64,000 nucleotides of DNA from Labia minor (GCA_963082975.1 OY720350.1:15904910-15968909); one strand, 5' to 3'; positions 9,524-20,290 are shown, numbered from the stretch's first letter. A program made the numbers and translations. Notes: generated from the letters alone by a model not told the origin.

Positions 9524-11363
9524 GTTTTCTTGAAACAAGAATCTCAATATCTGGCTTAATATTGGAAACTTTTAATCTAAGATCCGGCTCTACATTTAAT
9601 TTGTTTCTATATTTAGACTTAATATAAAATAGTACCGAAAAAGCTTGTTCGCATAAATATGTTGTGCAGAATGGAATCAAGTGTTGAAGTGCTTTATTTG
9701 CAAGCGCAGGATAATCTGACCTGAGAAGTAACCAAAAGTTGCTCAATTCAGTTTTGTTAAATTTTAGTTTATAAGTTGTATCACATGATAATTCCACGAG
9801 AATATCTTGTTCAGGTGCAGATAAATGTTTAGCATTTGTAATTTCCATATTAAATGGATCTCTGATCCAGTTATTGCAAGGATCAGGAGTAGAAAAATAC
9901 TTCCTGAAGTTGCTTTTCAAAGTAATTAAATGTTCAACAAATAATTGACGCGTTTGATTAAGCAATTTTTCACTGGAGCTTTCTATGAAATCATTGAGAG
10001 TTGGAAAAGACTCATATACACCGTTCTGGATGCGTTTCGACCACAAGTCGATTTTTTTAATCATTGCTTCTATTTTATCTTCAACTTTAAATATATTTAC
10101 AACAGTACCTTGCAGGCTCAAATTAAGTTCGTTCAATTTTGTAAAAATATCAGTCAAGTAAGCCACCTTAGCTAACCAGATAAAATCATTGAAACATTCG
10201 GTCAGTTCAAAATGCGCATCTATTAAAAACAATCGTATTTCATCTCGAAGCTCAAAAAGGCGAATGAGTACTTTCCCGCGGGACAACCAACGTACATCTG
10301 TATGTAATAATAAATGTGTATGTTGACTACCCATTTCCTCACACAAAATTTTAAAAACTCTGGAATTAAGTGGACGAGCCTTAATGAAATTGACAATTTT
10401 AACTACTTCGTCTAATGTTCTTTTCAAATCTGGTGACATATTTTTGGCTGCTAATGATTCTCTGTGAATGCAGCAATGATTCCAAACAACCTGAGGCGCA
10501 ACATTTTTAATAAGAGCAATCAATCCAGTTCTTGTACCTGACATTGCACGAGCACCATCAGTGCAAATTCCAACACATTTTGGCCACTCTATTTCATTTT
10601 CGGTTATAAAATTATTCAAACTGTTAAATATGTCATTAGCTGTCGTTCGTGAAGGTAGTGAATCACAAAACAATACATCTTCTTGTATTTGATTTTCAAA
10701 CTCATATCTAATGAAAGCTAACAAATTGGCATTATTAGTGACATCAGTACTTTCATCCAATTGTAATGAGTAATAGTGACTTTTGCGCACTCTCGATATT
10801 AATTCTTCTTTTATATTACATGACATGTCTTCAATCCTATTCTTAACCGTATCATTTGATAATGAAATCAAATTTATATCGTTTGCTGCTTTAGTTCCTA
10901 ACATTATATTTGTAATTACTTTTGTAGCAGGAAGAATTAATTGCTCTGCTATATTATGCGGCTTTCCTGCTTTAGCAATAAGTAGAGCTACTTCATATGA
11001 TGCCATTACTGCTTTCTTACTCATACCACCAGATCCCGTCTTTACCATCAATTTCTGACTTGAATTAAGTTCTTCTTTTTTCATTTTAAAAAATTCGATA
11101 GACTTACTAACATGCTCGCTGTGCTTTGTTTGTAAATGACGTCTGAGATTAGCAGGTTTCATACTTTCATTGGATAAACTTTCCTGACATAGAACGCAGA
11201 CTGGTCTTTCCACATCATTGTTGCAAATATAAGTAAATCCAAATGATAAATAATCATCCGAATATTTTCTAGTTTTGCGTTTCTTGGTAGAGTTTGCTGT
11301 TGATGCCTCATCATCTGATTCTTTCCGTTTCTGTGTTGAACCAGTTTGTAGCCAACGATCCAT
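9504..11363 (-). CDS. hAT transposase, second identical copy, 619 aa
   Basis: The translated protein is identical over all 619 residues to the one at 4291-6150: zinc finger C56/C59/H76/H81, catalytic D203, D269 and E572, and an intact C-terminal dimerisation region. It lies on the opposite strand, converging on its twin. Total identity means recent duplication or conversion; two functional source genes may exist. Transcripts running through both would form long double-stranded RNA, so the pair could also feed small-RNA silencing (inference). Confidence 0.93.
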   Translation of the reverse strand: MDRWLQTGSTQKRKESDDEASTANSTKKRKTRKYSDDYLSFGFTYICNNDVERPVCVLCQESLSNESMKPANLRRHLQTKHSEHVSKSIEFFKMKKEELNSSQKLMVKTGSGGMSKKAVMASYEVALLIAKAGKPHNIAEQLILPATKVITNIMLGTKAANDINLISLSNDTVKNRIEDMSCNIKEELISRVRKSHYYSLQLDESTDVTNNANLLAFIRYEFENQIQEDVLFCDSLPSRTTANDIFNSLNNFITENEIEWPKCVGICTDGARAMSGTRTGLIALIKNVAPQVVWNHCCIHRESLAAKNMSPDLKRTLDEVVKIVNFIKARPLNSRVFKILCEEMGSQHTHLLLHTDVRWLSRGKVLIRLFELRDEIRLFLIDAHFELTECFNDFIWLAKVAYLTDIFTKLNELNLSLQGTVVNIFKVEDKIEAMIKKIDLWSKRIQNGVYESFPTLNDFIESSSEKLLNQTRQLFVEHLITLKSNFRKYFSTPDPCNNWIRDPFNMEITNAKHLSAPEQDILVELSCDTTYKLKFNKTELSNFWLLLRSDYPALANKALQHLIPFCTTYLCEQAFSVLFYIKSKYRNKLNVEPDLRLKVSNIKPDIEILVSRKQLHTSH

Positions 11364-11593
11364 TTTATGGAGTAATTTATTAACATTGAACTACAATAAT
11401 ATAAATATAATATAAATATAATATAAATATAACGAATTATTATTTACTAGCTATGTTTTAATATGATTTTAAATGAATGTTTTAATATCATTTTAAATGA
11501 ATGTTTTAAATCATTTTAATAAATGTTTTAAATCATTTTAAATAAATGATTTAATATCATTTTAAATGAATATTAATTTATATAATAAATATA

Positions 11594-11683
11594 TTTCGTA
11601 ATTTGATTCTAAAATATTATTAATTTCGTAATTTGATTCTAAAATATTATTAATTTCGTAATTTGATTCTAAAATATTATTAA
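11594..11683. repeat. Three 30-bp tandem repeats inside hAT copy R
   Basis: Exact mirror of the 3971-4060 array, upstream of the second transposase gene. Confidence 0.85.
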
Positions 11684-12389
11684 AATAAATATTTTTTATT
11701 CATAAAACTAACTTATACTTACTCTCAAAAACAGCCTTTCTGGGAAATTGCAAAATGTGTTTAGTGTTTTTATAAAATAATGATCATGCAAATTACACTA
11801 AAAATTAAAAAAAATTATTAGCTATAATAAACTATTATTAGCTATAATTTAATTATAATTAATTAAATTAATAAAAATAATTTAAAGATACAACTCGTTG
11901 AGAAATGAACTTATAATTAACATTTGCTTTAAAACTGTTTAAAACCCCAGAGTGGACGCTGACAATTTGGGTTTTTCCGGGTAAGACTGTCCCCTCCCCT
12001 GGTTTTCCCCAATAACAAAGTGAAAGAAAATTCCCTTATATGCCTCCCCTTCCGAGCCCCTAAGAGGGGTTATTTTAAAGGAACAATCGAAAAATGATTT
12101 TAAATGAATGAATGGATGAAAATTCAAATTTTATATATAGTTTTTTATATATGTTTATTTATTCACAAAAAATTAATTGACATAATTATCAATTTAATAA
12201 AATAAAATAGTATTATTAATAGTATTAAATTATAGCCGTAATTCTCTAGGAGGATATAGTTACACAATGAACTTTAAATATTTATATATGTATATATTTT
12301 TACGATGATTTTTTTCCGAGGACCGCGGACCCCCAGTAAAGGCTTCGCGGACCCCCAGGGGTCCGCGGACCACAGTTTAAGAACCACTG

Positions 12390-12397
12390 GTCTAGAA
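12390..12397. repeat. 8-bp target-site sequence, right flank of hAT copy R
   Basis: GTCTAGAA follows the CCACTG end. It is the exact complement of TTCTAGAC at 6537-6544. Confidence 0.75.
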
Positions 12398-12404
12398 CAT
12401 TAAT

Positions 12405-12515
12405 AGATTCAGAGTATTTGAAAATAAGATTTTTCTTAAGATTTATGGACCGATGAAAGATTAAATCACAGGAGAATAACATAACGAAGAATTGCATGAT
12501 CTCTATGCATCTTTA
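12405..12515 (+). pseudogene. RTE-like LINE fragment (RT C-terminal region)
   Basis: Matches the stretch at 29975-30092 and 45708-45826: the pieces reading RVFENKIFLRIYGP and HNEELHDLYAS recur in those copies. It has small deletions, is cut off on both sides, and lies just outside hAT copy R. It is non-functional. Confidence 0.65.
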
Positions 12516-12519
12516 TTCA

Positions 12520-12960
12520 AACCTAATAAGGAGATTGTGATGGGCGGGAATTCATAACTATATCGGAGAGGACAAAGTTGGTGCCTGAGCCTACCCCCAC
12601 CCTCGGCCAACCAGTTCCTTCGTTTGCCCCCACCATTCCAACAAGACCACACCGCGCAACTCTGTTGCGCATATCACATTTTTTATACTTTAGTTTGAGA
12701 GAGTAGAAGACTGTGATGGAGGGGAAATCACTCTAAGAGGGGGTACCCCCGCCTCTCCTGGTCGCCACCCCTCACACACCAACTTTGGTTTCTCCGACTA
12801 TAGAATGGGTGGGATAAGATTGTAGTGAGATCAATTGAGTAGACAATATAAAGGGATTCAATAGGAAGTTAAAAAATAATGGAAGTTAAATGGAGAGGAG
12901 GAGGGGGATTAAGCCCAGGATAGGAAAGTTTAACGGAATGTGGTTGTTGAGTTGACACTT
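12520..12960. other. GC-richer island, no gene recognised
   Basis: Composition is well above the background, with C-runs and G-runs (CTACCCCCACCCTC near 12592; GAGGGGGTACCCCCGCC near 12737). I found no long open frame and no repeat match in the window. It could be conserved regulatory DNA or an untranslated exon. Confidence 0.35.
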
Positions 12961-13079
12961 TTTCATTATTATTATTATAATTTTAAGTCTTCTATATATA
13001 TATATATAAATAAATAATAGTTATATTATTTTAATAATTTTAGTTTTTTTTTAAAAAAATAATGAGTATTATATTGTAT

Positions 13080-13520
13080 TGTGGATTCAAGGCATGCTTC
13101 GCACAATGGAATTGTTTTTTTATTTAAAAATTGGAAATTTCAAGAAGGTGCGTTTTAGATGGCGAATGCAGAAGCATTTTTATGATAAATAGACTCATAA
13201 AAAGCTCGAGAATAGAGAGGAGCGCCATTTCCGGTAAGAATGAACACATATACTCACACATATCAATAGATATTACCCTCATGGAAAGCGGGGGGATGGA
13301 GGGTTTTTTCAAGTAATGGTCCTTTGTTTTCACACAAGTATCGTATATCTAGAAAGCGCCGAGGCGCGAATCGATATTATAATGCCGATGTGACCTGAAC
13401 CACACAGAATCAAATACGTGGATACCGAGCCAAGGAAGAGGGCCACCGGCCATTCAACACTTTATGCCAGTCAGGTGGGGACGACGTTCCAGGAATAACC
13501 AAAATTATACCTAAAAACGA
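13080..13520. other. GC-richer island with a short coding-like frame
   Basis: Unique-looking sequence with balanced composition. On the + strand, about 13404-13490, one frame reads IKYVDTEPRKRATGHST then LYASQVGTTFQE before a stop. CACACAG (near 13408) could be an acceptor and CAG|GTGGGG (near 13475) a donor. Open frames on both strands at 13124-13333 look random. Not assigned to any gene. Confidence 0.3.
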
Positions 13521-13978
13521 AAACGAGCATAATTTCATTTTCTTAAATTTTATTAGATAAAAAAAAATGAGTAAATATAATTGAGTCAGAAAAAGATCCT
13601 TTCATAGAAGAAACGAACGTTGATCTAATTTTTATTCTGGATTATATGTAGTAGGTTGAGAAATGACTTAGAAAAGAGAGGGATGAAGGGGTAGGAGAAA
13701 AAAGGTAATTCTAATCGAAATCCCCAGAGGAGAATTGCCAGTTGGAGATTCGACCATCGTCCGTTTCTGTAATCAATCCAAAGAAAATAAAGCGCCTGGT
13801 TGGCCTGGTTGTTAAAATATTATTTTTGATAATATTTTAAGAGAATGTTTGAAATTGCTTTTATATTAAAATAGGAGACACTTGACTTGGATTGAGTAAG
13901 AAATACTTGAAATTTAAAATAGAAAGAATTATGAAATTAAAAAACAGATGGTTGCATTGAAATAATTCTGTTGTTTTT
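13521..13978. other. Mixed spacer
   Basis: Moderately AT-rich, with a unique-looking stretch at 13600-13820. No gene recognised. Confidence 0.4.
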
Positions 13979-14572
13979 TACTATTGCGATCACGAAAATT
14001 TTCGATGTTGAGATTTTGATGTTTATATACTTTTTGAAGGTTCCTGAATCATTTTCACTAAGGTTGAGAAAAATGTCTCTGTGTGTGTGTATGTGTGTGT
14101 GTTTATGTATGTAGATAAGATAACTGAAAAACGGTTTGAGCTAGAATCATGAAATTTGGTACATATACATTATTCAAAATTTGTAGTTTTCTATCAATTT
14201 TTGAGAAATGTAGCTCAACCGGAAGATGGTCATTACCTACAACGTTTTGATTTTTTTTCCTCTAAAGTGGCCGTAAAAATAAAGATATATGTTTGATAAT
14301 TTTTCACATGATTAAAAATTGTATAAAACTACTATATATAGAATTTCAGCCTGATTGAATCGCTGAAAGTACCGGAATTAATTTTTTAATACTGCAAATC
14401 ACGCGCCAGCGCGTGGCGTGGTGCCATATACAAACAGCCAAACATTCGCTGGTTTAATATATATTATTTATTAATTTTAATTTATAATTAATTAAATTTA
14501 ATTTAAATATAATATGTGTTAATTAATTCAATTCAAATTACGAGATAGTCGAGTGGAGACACTCCAACTAAT
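13979..14572 (+). mobile_element. Helentron-like family H1, near full-length copy
   Basis: It carries the family blocks in order: GATTTTGATG, a TG-rich microsatellite (14080-14105), GAGCTAGAATCATGAAATTT (about 14139), TGACCGTAAAAATAAAG-type block (about 14268), ATAGAATTTCAGC, an A/T-only stretch, then CGAGATAGTCGAGTGGAGAC and CACTCCAACT. The 5' terminal palindrome has lost its centre: it reads TACTATTGCGATC instead of TACTATCTCGCC. The 3' subterminal inverse and the GAGTG-GAGA-CACTC hairpin are present. Confidence 0.75.
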
Positions 14573-15204
14573 TAAATAAGTAGGTGGTAAACAGAGAACC
14601 CAATCGGTATCGGTGTTAAAAATAAAAAAAAAAATAAAAATATACTTATACAAAAAATTTTAGTAAATTAATAAAAATTATAATTTAAATATTTGATTTT
14701 TATAAATTTAAATTTATTAGTGATAGAATTAATATTATTATATTTATTGGGTTTAATATAAATAAATTCTTATCAGGATTTTAAAGAAATTAACTGATTA
14801 TATTGATTTACATAAATAAATTTAAATTTATTTGTGATAGAATTAATATTATTATATTTATGGGGTTTAACATAAATAAATTCTTATCAAGGATTTGAGA
14901 GAAATTAATTGATTATATTTATTTACATATAAATACATAAATACCATATATACTTATATAGGTATTATAATCTCGTAATATTTATAAAACATTTTTAGCA
15001 GTTAATAAAGAATATATTTATTTGAAAATCTTGAAATAAAAAAATATAAGTAATTAACAATTAATTACTTACCATATATATAGACTAGGGTGGAGTATGT
15101 GATATAATAAATGTTTGTTTTTATTAACAAAGATCATCTAAAAAATGAATTATATCATGAATACTTTATTAAACGAGTTTGTAATTAATTTGATTAAGCT
15201 TTAA
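14573..15204. repeat. AT-rich spacer with a ~114-bp tandem duplication
   Basis: Two adjacent units start at 14707 and 14821 (TTTAAATTTATT, then TGATAGAATTAATATTAT). They are similar over roughly 110 bases with scattered changes. No coding content. Confidence 0.6.
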
Positions 15205-16140
15205 TCAAACTTGAAAATGAACCGACTTGAAAGAAAACTCCTGCAAAATCGTTTCGAATTCTTGTGGAAGCTTAGGGCGACTATGCTCTTAGTCAAACAC
15301 AGTGTAAAGAGTGGTTTAGAAAATTCAAAAGAGGAGATTTTGATATTAAAAACGAAAAATACGGTCGGCCGCCCAAGAAGTTCAAAGAAACTGAATTACA
15401 AGAATTGTTGGATGAAGTTTCTTCTCAAACGCAACAACATCTTGCGAATCAATTAAATGTGACCCAAGAAACTATTTCCTGACGTTTAAAAGCTATGAGA
15501 AAGATTCAAAAGATTGGAAAATGGGTTTCACATGAATTGGACGAAAGGCAGCAGGAGAATCGACAAACCACTTGTGAGATGCTGCTTTCCAGGTACAAAA
15601 GAAAGTCATTCCTTAATCGGATTGTTACTGGAGACGAAAAATAGATCTATTTGAGAATCCTATGTGTAGAAAATTATGGCTTTATCCAGGCATTCGAAGC
15701 AACAACATTGAGTGCAAGGCTAAATCGCTATGGACGGGAGACAATTCTCTGTGTTTGATGAGACTTGAAGGACCTTGACTATTATGAGTTGCTCAAACCT
15801 AGTGAAACTGTCAATAGTGAACGGCACTAACATCTAATGGTGAAATTGAAGTCTTATGCCCAAAAAGATCATAATTTCAAAAAAACAACACAAAGTCATT
15901 TTATTGCATGACAACGCAACATTTGGTTGGGAAATTCTTTCCCATTCGTCTTATTCGCCAGACTTATCCCCATCTAATTACCTTGTGTTTGCCTCTATGG
16001 GGCACTCGTGGGATAAACAACGCTTTGTCAATTATGAAAATGTGAAATGGCTCAAGGCTGGTTTGCATCGAAAGAGGTAACTTTTATTTGGAGAGGGATT
16101 CACAAATTGCCAGAAAGATGGGAGAGCTGTACTTCTAACG
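15205..16140 (+). pseudogene. Mariner transposase relic, frame-broken
   Basis: A nearly full-length DD34D-type mariner transposase spread over three frames. From 15217 the helix-turn-helix region appears in pieces (QCKEWFRKFKRGDF in a shifted frame), then GRPPKKFKETELQELLDE, then a middle part (VTGDEK near 15628, followed at once by a stop). The second catalytic Asp is in LLHDNA (about 15898-15915) and the third in YSPDLSPSNY (about 15950-15980, where the usual SDY is SNY). The end reads HKLPERWE-like near 16100. Stops and frameshifts make it inactive. Terminal repeats were not located. Confidence 0.85.
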
Positions 16141-16165
16141 AAAGAAATTATTTTGAATAAAATAT

Positions 16166-16570
16166 TTTTTTCACTTTCATAAAATATACGTTTATTTGTA
16201 CAACTCAATTGTAATAAAATACAATATTGGTATTTCTTCCATCATAAATTTGATTTATGAAGTTAAGAAAAATTTTAATGTCTTGATGTTATTCAACCGT
16301 TATTTATTCAATCTTTATCTCAGTCATACTCCTTTTCTTTTTTTTTTTTACAATTAAGATTGTAAAATCATCATAATATAAATATTAAATAAAAATTCTA
16401 TATATTATGTCTGAAAAAGGAATAACAAGAAATTTATAGATGCTATTTAAATTTAAATTCTTTAATATTTTATTTTCTATCATTTCACATAATATGACTT
16501 CTGATCAATACATTCAAAATTTTTTCCTTATTATTCATTTTTACTCATGTTGATGAATGTTTAAGGCTTT
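16166..16570. other. AT-rich spacer
   Basis: No gene or repeat recognised. Confidence 0.5.
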
Positions 16571-16576
16571 AAATGC

Positions 16577-16813
16577 TTTTTCATCTTCTTTAGCATTTTT
16601 TTCTAATTCCTGGTGAGAGATTATTTTTTTTTATTTTATTTTGGAGACGTTTTCTTCGATTAAACCTCTCTCCTTGAAGGTTGCCTAACTGTTTGACTTT
16701 TACAGCCCAATAGGGTGGTTAGCCCGACATTTCAACCCCTTGAAGTCACCTTCTATGACAGCCATAAGTTTCTGTGCTTCTATACTAAAGGTATCACAGA
16801 TAAAATTAATCAT
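16577..16813 (-). pseudogene. Decayed coding fragment, protein family not recognised
   Basis: On the minus strand a strongly coding-like frame starts at an ATG (16813) and runs MINFICDTFSIEAQ, KLMAVIEGDFKGLKCRAN, HPIGL, then a stop. It continues after that stop and a second one as ATFKERGLIEENVSKIK, another stop, then in a shifted frame SHQELEKNAKEDEKAFKALN and IHQHE before a final stop. Residue composition is typical of a conserved soluble protein. Several in-frame stops point to a processed pseudogene or transposon relic. I cannot name the parent protein; translated database search is the test. Confidence 0.45.
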
Positions 16814-16951
16814 GATTTATTTATTTATTTATTTAAAAATTTAATTTAGCAGTATTTTTTAAGAAATCAAAATGTAATTAATGTAAATTACACATTCAAA
16901 CATAATAAATAATAATTTAGTATTGTACATCATTGTCAATAATAATAATAA

Positions 16952-16954
<3 letters not shown>

Positions 16955-16984
<30 letters not shown>
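16955..16984. repeat. (TA)n microsatellite
   Basis: About 15 TA units. Similar runs lie at 18598-18619, 30720-30752, 33339-33366, 47989-48017 and 49838-49861. Confidence 0.9.
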
Positions 16985-16989
<5 letters not shown>

Positions 16990-18221
16990 CACTTCTTATA
17001 CTAATAATTATGTTTAATATAATTTTAGTAATAATCTAATTTATAAAATATTATAATTATATCAAAATTTTGTATTTTGTAAAACAAATAATATGTGTCA
17101 AAAATGTTACTTTGCTGTGAAGGAGATATGAATTTAATATAAATTTAATGAAAACATTTCTGATCAATTAAAAAAATGTTCAAAAAGAAATTCCATAGTA
17201 AGATTATAATTATAATATATATATATAGAAATACTTTAATCCTAGAAGTAATCCATGTATTGCATTATTTAATATAATTGTTTATACATTTTATTAAAAA
17301 ATTCGTTTTTTTCATATCAACGTTCATTTAAATTTCAATAAAAGTTGAAGTGCATTATCCATTATAATTAAGAATTGAAAAAAAATTTTGTAAAAAAAGA
17401 CATAATTTTGAAATTTTCTTTAAAAGACGTTAAAAAGTAAAAAAAAATCCAATTTTCCCATAAAAAAGGTGAAAAGAATTGCAAAAAAGAATAAAAAAGG
17501 AACCGATATCCATTTCTTCGTTCTTCTTATGATAATGGAACAGCCGTTGTTTCTTTAATATAAGTGTATCAAAAGTATCAGTTTTCGCTATATCTATTTA
17601 ATGTTGTGCTCTATTTTATACAGCTGTTTTTCACACCGGCTATCCCCCCCCCCTTTTAGACAAATCAAAAAAAATCTCTTAAAAATTACTAAACCTATTG
17701 TATTTCACATTATTAATAATAATAATTGAAAAATCAGGTAAATTTCTATTAATTCTTAAATTAACACACACACAAATCATTTTTATTAATTCATAATAAA
17801 AAATTTGGAATAATAAAAATAAACATTTAAATATGAAAATATACATGCAAATTTATATGTATAATATTTTTTTTTTATATATAGTATAAATATATTGATA
17901 TATAAATATAATCCACATGAAATTTCTAATCCGTTTAACATGAATATTCTTTTAGCAAATATAAATAGATTCTTTTGAAAATTATTATACACTAGAGAAC
18001 ATTTATTAATAATTTTCCAAGCTATTTTCATTGTGATTTTTTTTTAAATATTTATTTGTTTTTTTTTTTTAATATAATCAGATCGATATATGTAATAGAT
18101 TTTCATCATTCATATTATATTCTAAAAAAATATTAATATAAGTAAATATATTAATATCAATCCTAATCTCAACAAAAATTAATTATAATAATATAGTGTA
18201 ATAATTTCTATAATATAAAAA
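16985..18221. other. AT desert
   Basis: AT-rich DNA with poly-A and poly-T tracts and a C10 run near 17645. An open frame on the minus strand at 17786-18031 is made of K/N/I/Y/F-rich low-complexity residues and is not a credible gene. Confidence 0.5.
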
Positions 18222-18597
18222 TGAATCGCAAAATGTGTCGGTAAGCGTATAACTCAATAACGCCTGGACCAATTTTGCCAATTCTTTTTTTTAAATGTTT
18301 GTTGAATTCCAAAGATGGTATTTACGGCGAGAAAAAATCAAACAATTGCCGGGAAAACCCTAAAAACTGCCCTTTTCTTTTTCCCATACGTTACCATGGC
18401 AATCGATAACAACAAATTACAAATTTGACTCTACATTTTAGTTAGAAATTTTTTTTCCCAAATGCCACCGAAAAAATCAAATTTTAGTAGGTATTTAAAA
18501 AATAGTAGGCAAAGAAGAGAACGTTTATAATTAAGTCAGGTAGGGTCATCTGATTTGTTAGAATTACAAAAGAAAGATAGGGAACATAGGCAGTTAG
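18222..18597 (+). pseudogene. Helitron 5' end with start of replication protein ORF, truncated
   Basis: The leader begins near GTGTCGGTAAGCG and contains CCTGGACCAATTTTGCC, like the ACCGATTTTGATGAAATTTGG motif of families H1/H2. At 18462 a frame opens MPPKKSNFSRYLKN, then SRQRRERL and a stop; a shifted frame follows with DLLELQKKDREHRQL. The basic MPPKKS start is typical of the N-terminus of Helitron Rep-helicase proteins. The sequence then runs into a TA repeat and the rest of the protein is absent. It marks the past presence of an autonomous Helitron that could have mobilised H1 or H2. Confidence 0.5.
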
Positions 18598-18619
18598 TAT
18601 ATATATATATATATATATT

Positions 18620-19185
18620 ATTTGTTTTTATACAAATCTAAATTTACAAGTATTCACCAAAAGCTAAAATTTTAATTTTTATTCAATTATGATATAATTT
18701 TAATATTTATATTTTTTGATTTTTCTACATAATTTCTTTATTAAAGAAAACTATTACTATACAACTCTATCAAATTTTATATATAAAAAAAAAAAAAAAA
18801 AAAAGAAAAGAAAATCTTATTTTAATCTTACAAATCATTTATTCGTAATTCTTTTTTAACAGCATTGTATATTCCGTTGGTTTTTGAAATGATTTCTCTT
18901 TCATATAAGAAAATCAGTATTTAATGGTGTACTTGTCTCCAGAAAGCTCTTGTATAAATTTAACAACAAAAATAACAGACAACAAACTGAATGAGAATGC
19001 AATTTTCAAAACACAACGCACAAATAATATATTTTTTTTTAAATATGTGAAAAAAAAATAATTATTATGATTTAATCATTTCTAATGATTTATTGAGATA
19101 TGTATTTATCAAATAGATATTATTTATTCAGAATTATATTAATATATAGGAATATATATAAATAGTTTATTGCATGATATTTAAT
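18620..19185. other. AT desert with poly-A tract
   Basis: Includes a 20-base A tract (about 18787-18804) and AT-rich DNA. Nothing recognised. Confidence 0.5.
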
Positions 19186-19189
19186 TGCC

Positions 19190-19740
19190 CATATAATTTC
19201 TAAATGAAATTTCGCTAGTTTATTCAAAGTTGAATGTTGGTCCCTTTGGAGTTTATATATCTAATAGAAGACTGGGACGTAAATTCGATGATGCAAAGAG
19301 AGCAAGGAGAACGAGGTCACCTAATCTTCAGCCGTAAACTAAGTACTTGAACTTGTTCTCTAATGAATTTCTTAGTGCCTTTTAACCAATTCCTTCTCTA
19401 TCCTTTATGATATGTTAACGAAATGAGGTTGATTAAATGTACTCCAGTCCACGTGGTAATGTGTCCGTGTGGGGGATCAACCACAACAACAACAACAACA
19501 AAAAACCTATTAAATTAAACTTAAATAGTATCATTTGTTCAAATGTTATAAAGCTTTTTGTAAAATTGATAGTCTCCATTCATTTCCCTTTTAAGTTAGT
19601 GGCCCATAAATCTCTCTCTTTCTCTCTCTCTCTCTTGGTGGACGGACCAAGGGCAAGTTATTTTACGTAAAAATATGAACAAAAGTGAATAGGAAAAGAT
19701 AAAGCCACTTAGCTTTTTCTTTTCTTGTCTAGATATGGTT
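19190..19740. other. Island of ordinary composition; CAA and CT repeats
   Basis: Unique-looking DNA with (CAA)n at 19480-19500 and (CT)n near 19612-19635. A 77-codon frame at 19437-19670 crosses both repeats and looks random. It could be non-coding regulatory sequence. Confidence 0.3.
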
Positions 19741-20038
19741 AAAATGAAAGAAGAATAAAATTTAAGCAATTCGATTGGATAAAAGATTTATAGAAGGTAA
19801 AAAAATCATTCTTTATATAATTTTATAAAAATAAAATAATAATTTCCTTATTATAATTTATAATACGTTTTAATGAGTAGATTTTTTAGAAAATTAATGG
19901 AATCTATTAGAAAATTCAAAAATGATTAGAAAGATTCCAATAGAAATTATTTTTAAATCGTTTTTGTTATTATTTTGTGGTTTTAAAGTATTCAGAAATA
20001 ATCAAGAAGACTCGTCCTGAATTTCCCTGGAAAGTCAG

Positions 20039-20262
20039 CACGTGGCTAGAATGGGAGAAGAAAGAATGGCGAAAAATATATTGGTGGGGACACCGACTGG
20101 GAAACGTCCTTTTGGAAGACCAAGAACGCGATGGGTGGATAATGTAGGAAGGGACGTGAGAGAGATGGGAGAGGGTAGGGATTGGAGGGCTGTGGCTCAG
20201 AATAGGGATACTTGGAGAATTGTGGTTGCTGCGGTCAAGAACTTTCGAGTTCCCTCAGAGAT
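20039..20262 (+). pseudogene. RTE-like LINE 3' end, fragment
   Basis: Encodes the C-terminal tail of the retrotransposon polyprotein: HVARMGEERMAKNILVG, GKRPFGRPRTRWVDNV, GRDVREMGEGRDW, RAVAQNRDTW, then NFRVP and the end. The H-V-A-R-M and GRPRTRW motifs are common in insect LINE tails after the reverse transcriptase. It is 5'-truncated, as expected for incomplete reverse transcription, and ends in a GATAGATA-like tail. RTE-clade placement is inference. Confidence 0.75.
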
Positions 20263-20290
20263 TGATAGATATTCATATTTACTTTTGTAA

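Larger units (their letters stand above)
9118..12389 (-). mobile_element. Full-length hAT (Buster/SPIN-like) transposon, copy R
   Basis: An inverted duplicate of 3265-6536. Mirrored coordinates sum to 15,654 throughout, and no difference was seen by eye, including ends, leader repeats, CDS and stop-codon hairpin. The two copies converge 3'-to-3' across a 2,581-bp spacer. The flanks are CTCTAGAC (9110-9117) and GTCTAGAA (12390-12397), which do not match each other. Confidence 0.93.

Noticed and set aside
3265..12389. Palindrome as a pure assembly artefact
   Set aside because: The spacer is single and unique, and the outer flanks differ, so it is not a simple mirrored misassembly, though read-level proof is lacking.
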